Assembly: GCA_021850375.1 (NCBI GenBank)
Contig: JAJZLZ010000046.1
Coordinates: forward strand, 1-20,990
Reading direction: 5' to 3'
Length of the DNA: 20,990 bases
Source: Microcaldota archaeon
Lineage (GTDB): Archaea; Micrarchaeota; Micrarchaeia; Micrarchaeales; Micrarchaeaceae
Both the position numbers and the translations under genes were made by a program. Positions 1-6,781 of the stretch are shown here, piece after piece (within the stretch, counting starts at the first letter, position 1; each line of letters opens with the position of its first letter). The notes under the pieces are model-generated. The model saw nothing but the letters and a program-made list of their open reading frames with translations. It searched no databases and had not been told where the DNA came from.

Positions 1-1274
1 TCCTCAACCTTAACCGGCCTTAGAGCTGCCTTGGTTATTGCTGTAGCGCTTTGTGGCCTAAAACCTACTGCATCCAACATCAATAAGCTTTTAGTTGATA
101 TAATTGAAGGCATTCGGTCGCTGGATTTGACTACCAGCGCCTGGTGGACCTTAAGGTTAGAAAGCGCAGTTTTTATCGCATATTCCATCTCATAACTGTG
201 CGCAATAACCTTTGCCACAAAATTAGCCTCAGAAGGCTCGCGGGCATAGAATGATATGAATGTCGAGGCGTTGGCGATAATTTGCCTATTTAGGCGTACA
301 GACGAATGCGTCGCCATCACCACCCCTACGCCGTACTTGCGGCCCTCTTCTATGAAGGCGGTTATCACATCTCCGCTGCCTTCGGCTGTGTTTATTATGA
401 ACTGCGCCTCGTCTATCATTATATAGTGCTTAACGCCCCCTTGCCTGCCATTGTCTTTCATCACATAATAGAGCCGCCCAAGCAATTCCTCTATGTATAT
501 CGTACGCTCTTCTTGGGCTTTCATGTTGCTTAGTGAAAATGAATGAATTCCGTGCATTAGGTCCTTTGCATTTATGTTTTCGCGCGTGAATTGGGCGCTG
601 TTTAGTCTAATTAGGCGATCGCGCAAATGCATGAGCGTTGTGCGCTCTGAGAGCGTCTTGGCATTTCGTATAAATATAGCTATTTCATATATCAAATCGC
701 CAATCTTTGGATCCCTATCTAGTACTCTATCCTGCATTGAGCGGGCACCAAAACGCCTATATGTATACCACATGCACTCTCCAAGCCTTGTAGCCTGTAT
801 GTAGCCAAGGCTGTATACACGCCGCATGAGATTGGTCAGATTCGCTATGCGCTCGGCTACGGTCGCATTATCTAATGCCATCAGGTTTATGCCCTCAAAT
901 ATGCCACTATGCACCTTTCCGCCCATGCTTTCAACGACACTGGCATGCTCATCATGTGCATCAAATATTATGCATGAGACGCTCTGGCGTGCCGCGTCCT
1001 TTATTATAGACCTAAATAGCGTGCTTTTGCCAAATCCACTCATGCCGCAGATCACAATATGCGGATTTGGCTCATCTTTTGGGATTAGATAAAACCTGCC
1101 TGTTCTGCGTTTAAACTTAAAGCAAACAGGACTCATATTCGAATGACCGGAACTTAGTTTATAGGAGATATTTTGTTCCCTTTCAAGCCTATATAGACGC
1201 TCGCCCAAATTCAGGCGCAAAATGTCGTCATTCTTTTTAAATTTTGATATTAGCATTTTTATTTTATCTATCAT
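1..1274 (-). CDS. HerA/VirB4-type P-loop ATPase, 3' end cut by window edge
   Basis: An open frame runs from an ATG at 1272-1274 to the left edge without a stop (424 codons visible), so the gene is partial at its C-terminus. After a basic N-terminal stretch of about 65 residues comes Walker A, GMSGFGKST at residues 77-85, in the G-x-x-G-x-G-K-S/T form used by the HerA/VirB4/TraC superfamily. A FDAHDEH segment follows, as in DNA-pumping ATPases of this group. Walker B is IMIDEAQF near residue 286, and a sensor-like MATHSS segment lies about 40 residues later. Members use ATP to move DNA or proteins, in conjugation, type IV secretion or end resection with NurA. The first 70 residues are too short for a full VirB4 N-domain, so this is a compact form. 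No relaxase, NurA, Mre11 or Rad50 gene is visible beside it, so conjugation and repair roles cannot be separated here. It is divergent from the tRNA-Ser gene. Confidence 0.8.
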   Translation of the reverse strand, partial: MIDKIKMLISKFKKNDDILRLNLGERLYRLEREQNISYKLSSGHSNMSPVCFKFKRRTGRFYLIPKDEPNPHIVICGMSGFGKSTLFRSIIKDAARQSVSCIIFDAHDEHASVVESMGGKVHSGIFEGINLMALDNATVAERIANLTNLMRRVYSLGYIQATRLGECMWYTYRRFGARSMQDRVLDRDPKIGDLIYEIAIFIRNAKTLSERTTLMHLRDRLIRLNSAQFTRENINAKDLMHGIHSFSLSNMKAQEERTIYIEELLGRLYYVMKDNGRQGGVKHYIMIDEAQFIINTAEGSGDVITAFIEEGRKYGVGVVMATHSSVRLNRQIIANASTFISFYAREPSEANFVAKVIAHSYEMEYAIKTALSNLKVHQALVVKSSDRMPSIISTKSLLMLDAVGFRPQSATAITKAALRPVKVE

Positions 1275-1358
1275 AAAACCACACTATTGCAGCATATTTG
1301 CAAAATCCAAAAAAAAAAGAAAGAGTTAAAATTATCCCGCATATAATATATTCTACAT

Positions 1359-1483
1359 GCCAGGGTGGCAGAATCCGGTAATGCGCCGGTCTTGAGATTT
1401 TAAATCATCAAGAGCTGATTAGTGATGCGAACAGGCCAACCGGTTCCCTCACGGGATTTAGGGTTCAAATCCCTACCCTGGCG
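1359..1483 (+). tRNA. tRNA-Ser(UGA) with intron
   Basis: The acceptor stem GCCAGGG (1359-1365) pairs with CCCTGGC (1476-1482), followed by discriminator G1483; no CCA is encoded. The D stem is GCA/TGC. The anticodon stem CCGGT (1386-1390) pairs with ACCGG (1439-1443). The loop begins CTTGAG, placing anticodon TGA at 1393-1395. A class II variable arm (TCCC/GGGA) and the T arm TAGGG-TTCAAAT-CCCTA follow. The long variable arm and G73 fit serine and argue against leucine. A 41-nt intron splits the gene after position 37. The segment GTTAAAATTA near 1325-1334 lies at a suitable distance for a TATA box. Confidence 0.93.
1397..1437 (+). other. intron of tRNA-Ser(UGA), canonical 37/38 site
   Basis: The boundaries come from folding a bulge-helix-bulge. 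Loop bases CTTG (positions 32-35) pair with CAGG at 1432-1435, with one G-U pair, as the 4-bp central helix. The 3-nt bulges are AGA (positions 36, 37 and the first intron base) and CCA (the last two intron bases and position 38). An intron-side TTT/GAA helix continues the structure. This is the standard substrate of archaeal splicing endonuclease. Confidence 0.85.
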
Positions 1484-1533
1484 AATTTTAGATTTTAAAG
1501 CAAATGGAAAATACTCTCATATGAGTGTATGTA

Positions 1534-2259
1534 ATGAAAACTACTGGCAATAGGATACTAATAACTGGAGGATCAAGCGGGATAGGATTGGCGTTCGCCA
1601 AGGCTTTTACATCAATCGGTAATGACATCATGGTATGCGCAAGAAGCCAGGCGGATCTAGAAGATGCGGCGTCTAAAGTTTCAGGCCTAAAGACGTTTAG
1701 ATGCGACATATCAAAAGAGGAAGGCAGGCGCGAGTTATTCAAATGGGCAAATGATATTGTAGGAGTCAATATGCTAATAAACAATGCAGGTATACAGCGC
1801 GCAGTGGATCTGCAAAAACCCATTTCAAAAGAAGAGATTGATACGAACCTCATCGCACCCATAGAGCTGTCTTCGATCTTCATGCCTATGCTTCATGCTA
1901 ATGCACCATCCGCTATAATAAATGTCGGATCCGGACTTAGCTTTGTACCAATGAGCAAATTTCCTATATACTCGGCTACAAAGGCCGCAATGCACTCTTT
2001 TAGCATCTCTCTAAGACACCAGCTAAACAAGAGCCAGATAAAAGTGTTTGAGGTTATACCGCCAATTGTTCATGATACCAACCTCAAGGGCAAACCGATA
2101 GAAAAATCGCAGAACTCCGTATCTGCTGAAGAGGTTGCTTTAGCCTTAATTAACTCCCTATTAATTGACGAATATGAATGCACAATTGGCGCTACAAAGA
2201 AATGGTCAAAAAGCTCAAGGGATGAACTGGATAAAACGTTTGATTTTATAAACAAATAA
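1534..2259 (+). CDS. short-chain dehydrogenase/reductase (classical SDR, DltE-like)
   Basis: Predicted NAD(P)-dependent oxidoreductase with a complete classical SDR signature. Counted from the ATG at 1534, the dinucleotide-binding TGGSSGIG is at residues 11-18, the NNAG motif at 83-86, the catalytic Ser of NVGSG at 133, and YSATK with Tyr146 and Lys150. The length of 241 residues is normal for the family. The usual PG after the active site is replaced by IPP. The frame also has an upstream GTG at 1525, but the ATG is preferred because it leaves a short leader after a TTTTAAAG TATA-like element at about 1492-1499. Similarity in overall pattern to DltE-type SDRs is a family impression; the substrate is unknown. 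The gene stands alone between tRNA-Ser and the convergent STT3-like gene, 45 nt away. Confidence 0.9.
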   Translation: MKTTGNRILITGGSSGIGLAFAKAFTSIGNDIMVCARSQADLEDAASKVSGLKTFRCDISKEEGRRELFKWANDIVGVNMLINNAGIQRAVDLQKPISKEEIDTNLIAPIELSSIFMPMLHANAPSAIINVGSGLSFVPMSKFPIYSATKAAMHSFSISLRHQLNKSQIKVFEVIPPIVHDTNLKGKPIEKSQNSVSAEEVALALINSLLIDEYECTIGATKKWSKSSRDELDKTFDFINK

Positions 2260-2304
2260 CTGGCAATTTAACAAAGGCAACAGTACAAATTGCTAGAGCA
2301 CATA

Positions 2305-3954
2305 TCACGCATTGTATGAGGAATTGAAATAGCTAACTTTGTATATCACAGTATCGTTGTTTGAGAACACCTTTTCCAATACTATGCCCGCATTTTCTAC
2401 ACTTGAATTAGAATTGTTTAAAAGAAGGTGCATATTTGTGGAATTGATGCTCACATTAGTCAAATTCCCCTCTATTTCCAACCCATAGCTCTCATTATAC
2501 CAAGCATACCTTAACATCAAATAATTTGGCTTAACCTCCCTTAGATATGTAAAATTATAGCCTTTTGTAAAGAGAAACCTTGAGAGGTTGTATATCTCTG
2601 TCGCATTCTGCCCCTTATCAACGCTGTCTACATAGACGGTTCTATTTGCAAGGCTCTCAATTACGCTACCCTCCTGCCATTCGGTTAGAAAAGTGCTGTT
2701 TGGAGGGGTGCTTGAGCGCACCCATGATATTGCGCTTTGGAATCCGCTTGGTATGATGCCGGAGGCGTTTTCAGTGAACTGCGTTCCGGCAGAGGATATT
2801 ATTATCGAAACAATAATTACTCCCGCTACGACTTGCGCTATTTTGCGGTATTTTGCGCTTATTCTTTTATTTGACGTACTTGAAATTCCCAGGGTTTCGG
2901 ATATAAAGTATGCAGAAAAAACGGAGATCGGCAGCGCTATTAGGGTTATCCATCGCAACTGCGCAGATAGGAGCAGCGCAACAACAAGAAGGTTTGCAAA
3001 TAGCATCATGAATGTCAAATCCCCAAAGTTCGTTCGTTTTCTAAATGCGTATAGCAGTATGCCAAATGGCGCTAGAAGCACGGTGCTGTTTAAATACATT
3101 TGAATGGATGATATTGAGATGGGTTGGGTCTCTATTATACTCTCGAACATGTATTTGTTGGTCTGCAAATAATTGTAGTAGCCAGGCAACAGATGCGGCA
3201 GCAAAAGCCATCCCAACAGCCACAATATTATGCCCGCAAACAGCGTTATCAAAACCGCGCGCAGCTTGCTGGAAGTGATTTTAAATGAGACTGCAATAAT
3301 CGCAAGAAAGCCTAAAACCGCAAGGAGATAATATGAACCTATCCATGAAACTAGGGCGATAAATAGTAGGACCGCACCAGCAATTAGGGATAGCAAAAAT
3401 TTATATGAGAATATGCTTTTGGCCTTCTGATACCCTAAAATTGATATGAAGATTGCGCCCAATAGAACAGGCACATATGTTTCACCTCTATACTCCGTAG
3501 CCTGAGTGCGCATCACCGCAGCGGGAAGAACAGCCATTATAAGCATGCTAACTATGGCGGTGTTTCTATCTCTGGTCATGCTATATGCTAAAACATAGGC
3601 TTCCAGCATTCCAAATATACCAAATAATACTGGGATTAGGCGCACTATAGTGTATAGAGTAATATTTGGCAAAAACAGTTTTGCTATAAGATATGCAGAT
3701 AATAAAATGTATATAAGGCCTGGTTTCTCAGAGAAGTTATTCTTTATCGGAAAGCCTGAGTGCGGAAGCGGCGTTGGTATTATTAGGTGATTTGCAAGGG
3801 TGTGTTGGGCGACGCCAAAATAAAAGTATATATCGTATTCAAAAAATCCAAAGTTTTTTATGTTATGCAGCCTGAACAATATTCCGAGTAGAATTATTAG
3901 CAAAAATGCTGAGCAGAAAACAATTCGCGCTCGCTTTGGTTTCTTTTTTGGCAT
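2305..3954 (-). CDS. STT3/AglB-like oligosaccharyltransferase (GT-C fold)
   Basis: Multi-spanning membrane protein of 549 residues, with roughly eleven to thirteen hydrophobic segments over residues 10-385 and a C-terminal extracytoplasmic domain. The order of motifs matches STT3, which transfers a lipid-linked glycan to Asn of N-x-S/T sequons. There is an acidic E-Y-D (39-41) after the first helix, a second acidic site in EYRGET (154-159), a TIxE/SVSE-like SIIE (272-275), a conserved loop arginine in QLRW (331-335), and a C-terminal segment 425-443 that aligns with the WWDYG..ANRT..VD region. That last motif reads EWQEG instead of WWDYG, so acceptor recognition may differ. The C-terminal domain carries 14 N-x-S/T sequons. 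The protein is short for an AglB. It is divergent from the surface protein gene at 4085. TATA-like TTTTATAA lies upstream near 3984-3991. Confidence 0.8.
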   Translation of the reverse strand: MPKKKPKRARIVFCSAFLLIILLGILFRLHNIKNFGFFEYDIYFYFGVAQHTLANHLIIPTPLPHSGFPIKNNFSEKPGLIYILLSAYLIAKLFLPNITLYTIVRLIPVLFGIFGMLEAYVLAYSMTRDRNTAIVSMLIMAVLPAAVMRTQATEYRGETYVPVLLGAIFISILGYQKAKSIFSYKFLLSLIAGAVLLFIALVSWIGSYYLLAVLGFLAIIAVSFKITSSKLRAVLITLFAGIILWLLGWLLLPHLLPGYYNYLQTNKYMFESIIETQPISISSIQMYLNSTVLLAPFGILLYAFRKRTNFGDLTFMMLFANLLVVALLLSAQLRWITLIALPISVFSAYFISETLGISSTSNKRISAKYRKIAQVVAGVIIVSIIISSAGTQFTENASGIIPSGFQSAISWVRSSTPPNSTFLTEWQEGSVIESLANRTVYVDSVDKGQNATEIYNLSRFLFTKGYNFTYLREVKPNYLMLRYAWYNESYGLEIEGNLTNVSINSTNMHLLLNNSNSSVENAGIVLEKVFSNNDTVIYKVSYFNSSYNA

Positions 3955-4035
3955 GCTTATCTAAGGTATATACATATATAGGTTATAAAAGAATACCACA
4001 ACAGGCGCATATTTTAGCCGCAATTATGGAAAACC

Positions 4036-4045
4036 TTTATATTTA
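4036..4045 (+). promoter_or_regulatory. TATA box for the surface protein gene
   Basis: TTTATATTTA, preceded by AACC, is a typical archaeal TATA element. It predicts transcription from about 4066 and a leader of roughly 20 nt before the ATG at 4085. Confidence 0.6.
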
Positions 4046-4084
4046 ATTGGCTTGATAATAACTCTAACCAATGCAGGTGTGTAG

Positions 4085-4807
4085 ATGCCAGATATGGACC
4101 CTAACTCGCAGCCCGGTGCGCAAAGCGACCCAAATAATGAAGTATATAATCAGCCTGGAAGGGATTATAGCACAAATGGCAACGGGAAAGACAGTATCAT
4201 ATACAAGGGGCTTAAAGAGGCCGGGGCAACTGATGGGAGTACAACCCCAAACTCTTTGGATACAGAGGTCAAAACATATAATTTTAATGACAACTCTGGG
4301 AGAATAAAAATACTTGCAATAGTGCTAATCGCAATAGTTGCGCTCTTTGCGCTCACATATATTCTGCCAAAGCTGCATACTACTCAGCATGGCACAACAA
4401 CCTCCAAGACAACAATTAGCACTACAACTCAAGTCACTACAACAGCATACACCACAGAGCCGTTTGACGTTCACATAATAAATATAAACGAATTTTTCAA
4501 CTACACCGGGGCAAACCAGATAAACGGAGTATCTTGCAAATACGCATCCCATTCAACATACCAAACAATAAACGGCGACATAAACTCGTCATCACAATTC
4601 CCTGTGTACTACACAGTCCAGTCGGAGTCATGCCCGCTCAATATTACAAACATTACCATATTGACTCCAGGATTCAAAATAATCTCTTCGAACCCTAAAA
4701 TACCAATCCAGATGCAGCCAAATTCAAGCGTATATATTGCTCTGCAAATAAATTCTCCGCCATACAACTTCAGCGGACCCATAACATTTAGGATTAATGA
4801 AAATTGA
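4085..4807 (+). CDS. single-pass membrane protein with Thr-rich stalk and sequon-rich outer domain
   Basis: I do not recognise the family. The 240-residue protein has a hydrophilic, Asn/Gly/Pro-rich cytoplasmic part (1-73), one transmembrane helix (about 75-95), a Thr/Ser-rich stalk (about 99-125) and an outer domain of about 115 residues that looks beta-rich. The outer domain has two cysteines (151 and 183) that could form a disulfide, and six N-x-S/T sequons (Asn139, 167, 186, 189, 213, 228). None lies on the predicted cytoplasmic side, which fits an N-glycosylated, surface-exposed protein. There is no cleavable signal peptide. It is transcribed divergently from the STT3-like gene and ends 4 nt before the aldo/keto reductase, so they may share a transcript. 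An alternative is a type III prepilin-like protein, but the helix is not N-terminal. Confidence 0.75.
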   Translation: MPDMDPNSQPGAQSDPNNEVYNQPGRDYSTNGNGKDSIIYKGLKEAGATDGSTTPNSLDTEVKTYNFNDNSGRIKILAIVLIAIVALFALTYILPKLHTTQHGTTTSKTTISTTTQVTTTAYTTEPFDVHIININEFFNYTGANQINGVSCKYASHSTYQTINGDINSSSQFPVYYTVQSESCPLNITNITILTPGFKIISSNPKIPIQMQPNSSVYIALQINSPPYNFSGPITFRINEN

Positions 4808-4811
4808 TTAA

Positions 4812-5747
4812 ATGAAATTTAAATATTTGGGAAAGACGAAAATAAGGCTCTCCGAAATAGGCTTAGGCACATGGAAGATGGAAGGAAGGGAGGAGGAGAT
4901 ATCGTCCATACGGCACTCTATTAGCCTTGGCGTTAATTTAGTAGATACTGCCGAAATGTATGGAAACGAAGAGGCAGTTGGAATGGCAATAAGAGATAGT
5001 GATGCTTATATTGCAACAAAAGTGTCTCCAAACCACTTCAGAAGGGATCTGATCATCAAATCCTGCAAGGAGAGCATAAAAAGGCTTGGAGTTGATTCAA
5101 TAGATTTATATCAGCTTCACTGGCCAAACCCAAACATAGACATAAAGGAGACCATGTCTGCAATGGAGTCGCTAGTTGATGATGGTCTTGTGGGCAACAT
5201 AGGAGTTAGCAATTTCTCGTTAGATGAGCTAATTGAGGCCCAGGGTGCAATGAAAAAATACGAGATAGCATCAAACCAAATAGAGGGCAGCGTTTTGGTC
5301 AGAGACCACATAGACGAGCTTGGCAGCTACTGCAAAAAGAACAAAATAACCCTAATAGCATACAGCCCTCTTGCAAGGGGCATGATATACTCCAATTCCC
5401 ATGCTAAAATGAATGCGATTTTAGATGAAATCGCAAAGAGGCGCAATAAGAGCATATCCCAAATCGCGCTCAATTGGCTATTGTCTGTTGACAATTTAAT
5501 CGCAATACCAAAGGCATCAAATGTGCGCCATGCGATCGAAAATGCAAACGCTTCGGGCTGGAATCTGAACGCAAAGGAGATATCCATGATAAATCGCACG
5601 GATGATTTCATACGCCCACTGTCTGCTCAGATAAAGCCGGTAATTAGATTTGCAGCGCCGTTTATGGGAGCATATACCAAAATCAACAAGATTAAAAGCG
5701 GGCGTCATTTAAAGAGCAAAACCGCAAGATCTTCAAAGAAGAAGTGA
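4812..5747 (+). CDS. aldo/keto reductase
   Basis: NADP(H)-dependent carbonyl reductase of the AKR superfamily, with a (beta/alpha)8 barrel. The catalytic tetrad is visible: Asp45 and Tyr50 in NLVDTAEMYG, Lys70 in IATK, and His103 in LYQLHW. Cofactor-side motifs GNIGVSN and IPKASN are also present. At 311 residues it is somewhat longer than related bacterial 2,5-diketogluconate-reductase-like proteins. The extra part is a basic C-terminal tail after about residue 280 ending in SSKKK. The start at 4812 is fixed by the upstream stop and by the MKFKYLGKTKIRLSEIGLGT opening typical of the family. The 3' end overlaps the convergent methyltransferase gene by 43 nt. The physiological substrate cannot be read from the sequence. 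Confidence 0.92.
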   Translation: MKFKYLGKTKIRLSEIGLGTWKMEGREEEISSIRHSISLGVNLVDTAEMYGNEEAVGMAIRDSDAYIATKVSPNHFRRDLIIKSCKESIKRLGVDSIDLYQLHWPNPNIDIKETMSAMESLVDDGLVGNIGVSNFSLDELIEAQGAMKKYEIASNQIEGSVLVRDHIDELGSYCKKNKITLIAYSPLARGMIYSNSHAKMNAILDEIAKRRNKSISQIALNWLLSVDNLIAIPKASNVRHAIENANASGWNLNAKEISMINRTDDFIRPLSAQIKPVIRFAAPFMGAYTKINKIKSGRHLKSKTARSSKKK

Positions 5748-6253
5748 CGCCTTAGCACAATTTCTGCACCATAAGCTTCTACATCCTTGTCAAAGTTGTT
5801 TGCCGAAGACTCCAATAAAAGTGCTATGCCACTCTTATTTATATGGCTCTTATATGAGAGCAAAAACCTGTCTATCACCTCCCTGCCACCAACGCCGCCA
5901 TCCAAATCTATGTAATCTATGCGTTCACTTGGCACATATGGAGGATTGAATAGTATTGTATCAAATTTGCCGCAAATAGAGCTAAACATATCTGATAATA
6001 CAAACGCGCCACTTGTGTGGTTTAGATCGCAGTTTAACTTTGATTGTATTAGCGCGGACCTATTTATATCTGCAAAGGTGACTTTGCACCCAATCATAGC
6101 AGCAGCTATGCCGAGTATGCCACTCCCACACCCAAGATCAAGAACACTTCCCTTTGCGTATTTCTCTACGGCCTCGCACATTAGATACGAATCCTCTCTT
6201 GGGGCGTATATTCCGTTTGCGTTTTCTATTGTTATTTGATCCAATATAGCCAT
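5705..6253 (-). CDS. HemK2/Mtq2-like protein glutamine methyltransferase
   Basis: SAM-dependent class I methyltransferase. Counted from the ATG at 6251-6253, it has YAPREDSYLM near residue 16, motif I DLGCGSG at 39-45, an acidic FADIN after strand 2, and NPPY at 103-106, the amide-methylating signature. The short length (182 residues) and the N-terminal P-x-E-D segment point to the archaeal/eukaryotic Mtq2 (HemK2) branch, which methylates the GGQ glutamine of aRF1, rather than the longer bacterial PrmC. Eukaryotic Mtq2 needs Trm112; no Trm112 is seen nearby. The frame can be opened to a TTG at 6268, but the ATG is preferred. Its gene is 42 nt downstream of the small unknown gene at 6296-6571, on the same strand, and probably cotranscribed with it. 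Confidence 0.87.
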   Translation of the reverse strand: MAILDQITIENANGIYAPREDSYLMCEAVEKYAKGSVLDLGCGSGILGIAAAMIGCKVTFADINRSALIQSKLNCDLNHTSGAFVLSDMFSSICGKFDTILFNPPYVPSERIDYIDLDGGVGGREVIDRFLLSYKSHINKSGIALLLESSANNFDKDVEAYGAEIVLRRHFFFEDLAVLLFK

Positions 6254-6295
6254 GTGTAATATTACCAAATTGGACTTTAAAAAGGGATGGCCGTC

Positions 6296-6571
6296 TCACT
6301 GCATTAGACGGCCCTTCACCTCCTTTGGCGATATCAACAGCGCCATGCGGCATATGCGGCCTTTTAGGTGCGGGTCTTTTGAGAACTCAAACACCTTCCT
6401 GCACCGCACTATATCCTCGATGAAGCAAATAATCTGATCCCTAAGCTCTGCATCTGCTATAGTGATTTCGATCCTATCTTCATCTGATATCCCCGCATAT
6501 GCGCCATTTGCATCCGCCAATAGTCGGTCTATCCCCTTACGGAGCTCTCGCTCCACCAATCCATTTGCCAT
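6296..6571 (-). CDS. small conserved-looking protein of unknown function
   Basis: 91-residue soluble protein, mixed alpha/beta by appearance. It starts MANGLVERELRKGIDRLLAD and has an EDRIEITIADAELRD strand-helix segment and a basic, cysteine-containing part with Cys49, Cys57 and Cys73. I do not recognise it. It is not Trm112, which would be a logical partner of the downstream Mtq2-like enzyme, because the cysteine spacing and the C-terminal signature do not fit. It lies upstream of and on the same strand as that methyltransferase. A separate short frame (6529-6636) overlaps its 5' end in another phase and would join it if one base were added to an A5 run, so the true N-terminus is uncertain. 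Confidence 0.6.
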   Translation of the reverse strand: MANGLVERELRKGIDRLLADANGAYAGISDEDRIEITIADAELRDQIICFIEDIVRCRKVFEFSKDPHLKGRICRMALLISPKEVKGRLMQ

Positions 6572-6680
6572 TTTTCCAACCCCGGAAACCGCTCCAACGC
6601 CGCTACAACCCCAGAAAAAGTGCCTTCCTTAGGCATGCCTTCTTTTATAGCGCTGGCTGGCGCATTTCCTGCAGTTAGTC

Positions 6681-6690
6681 TTTCGCGAAA
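6681..6690. promoter_or_regulatory. palindrome TTTCGCGAAA next to a TATA box (candidate operator)
   Basis: A perfect 10-bp palindrome. On the minus strand it directly follows ATATAAATAT (6691-6700), a good TATA box for the gene starting at 6571. A repressor bound here would block transcription start. A second TATA candidate, TATAAAAG, lies closer at 6642-6649. Operator function is inferred from position only. Confidence 0.4.
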
Positions 6691-6704
6691 ATATTTATAT
6701 CTTT

Positions 6705-6755
6705 GTATTTTAGTATAATTTCATATATTAAAGTAAATTATAAATACTTTAGTAT
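6705..6755. repeat. AT-rich intergenic segment with inverted and direct repeats
   Basis: Between two minus-strand genes lies an AT-rich stretch. It holds the inverted repeat TAAAGTA (6729-6735) / TACTTTA (6745-6751) with a 9-nt spacer, and a direct repeat TTTAGTAT at 6709-6716 and 6748-6755. It may mark the 3' end of the RCK operon and the upstream part of the next promoter. No gene is seen in 6572-6781. Confidence 0.45.
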
Positions 6756-6781
6756 CTATATATTACTGCCAATCCAATTGG

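Noticed and set aside
1359..1483. Reading the class II tRNA as tRNA-Leu(GAG)
   Set aside because: The 7-nt loop fixed by the stem and by the splice motif gives UGA; discriminator G also fits serine and not leucine.
6296..6571. Trm112-like partner for the Mtq2-like enzyme
   Set aside because: The cysteines are not spaced as zinc knuckles and the typical Trm112 C-terminal segment is absent.
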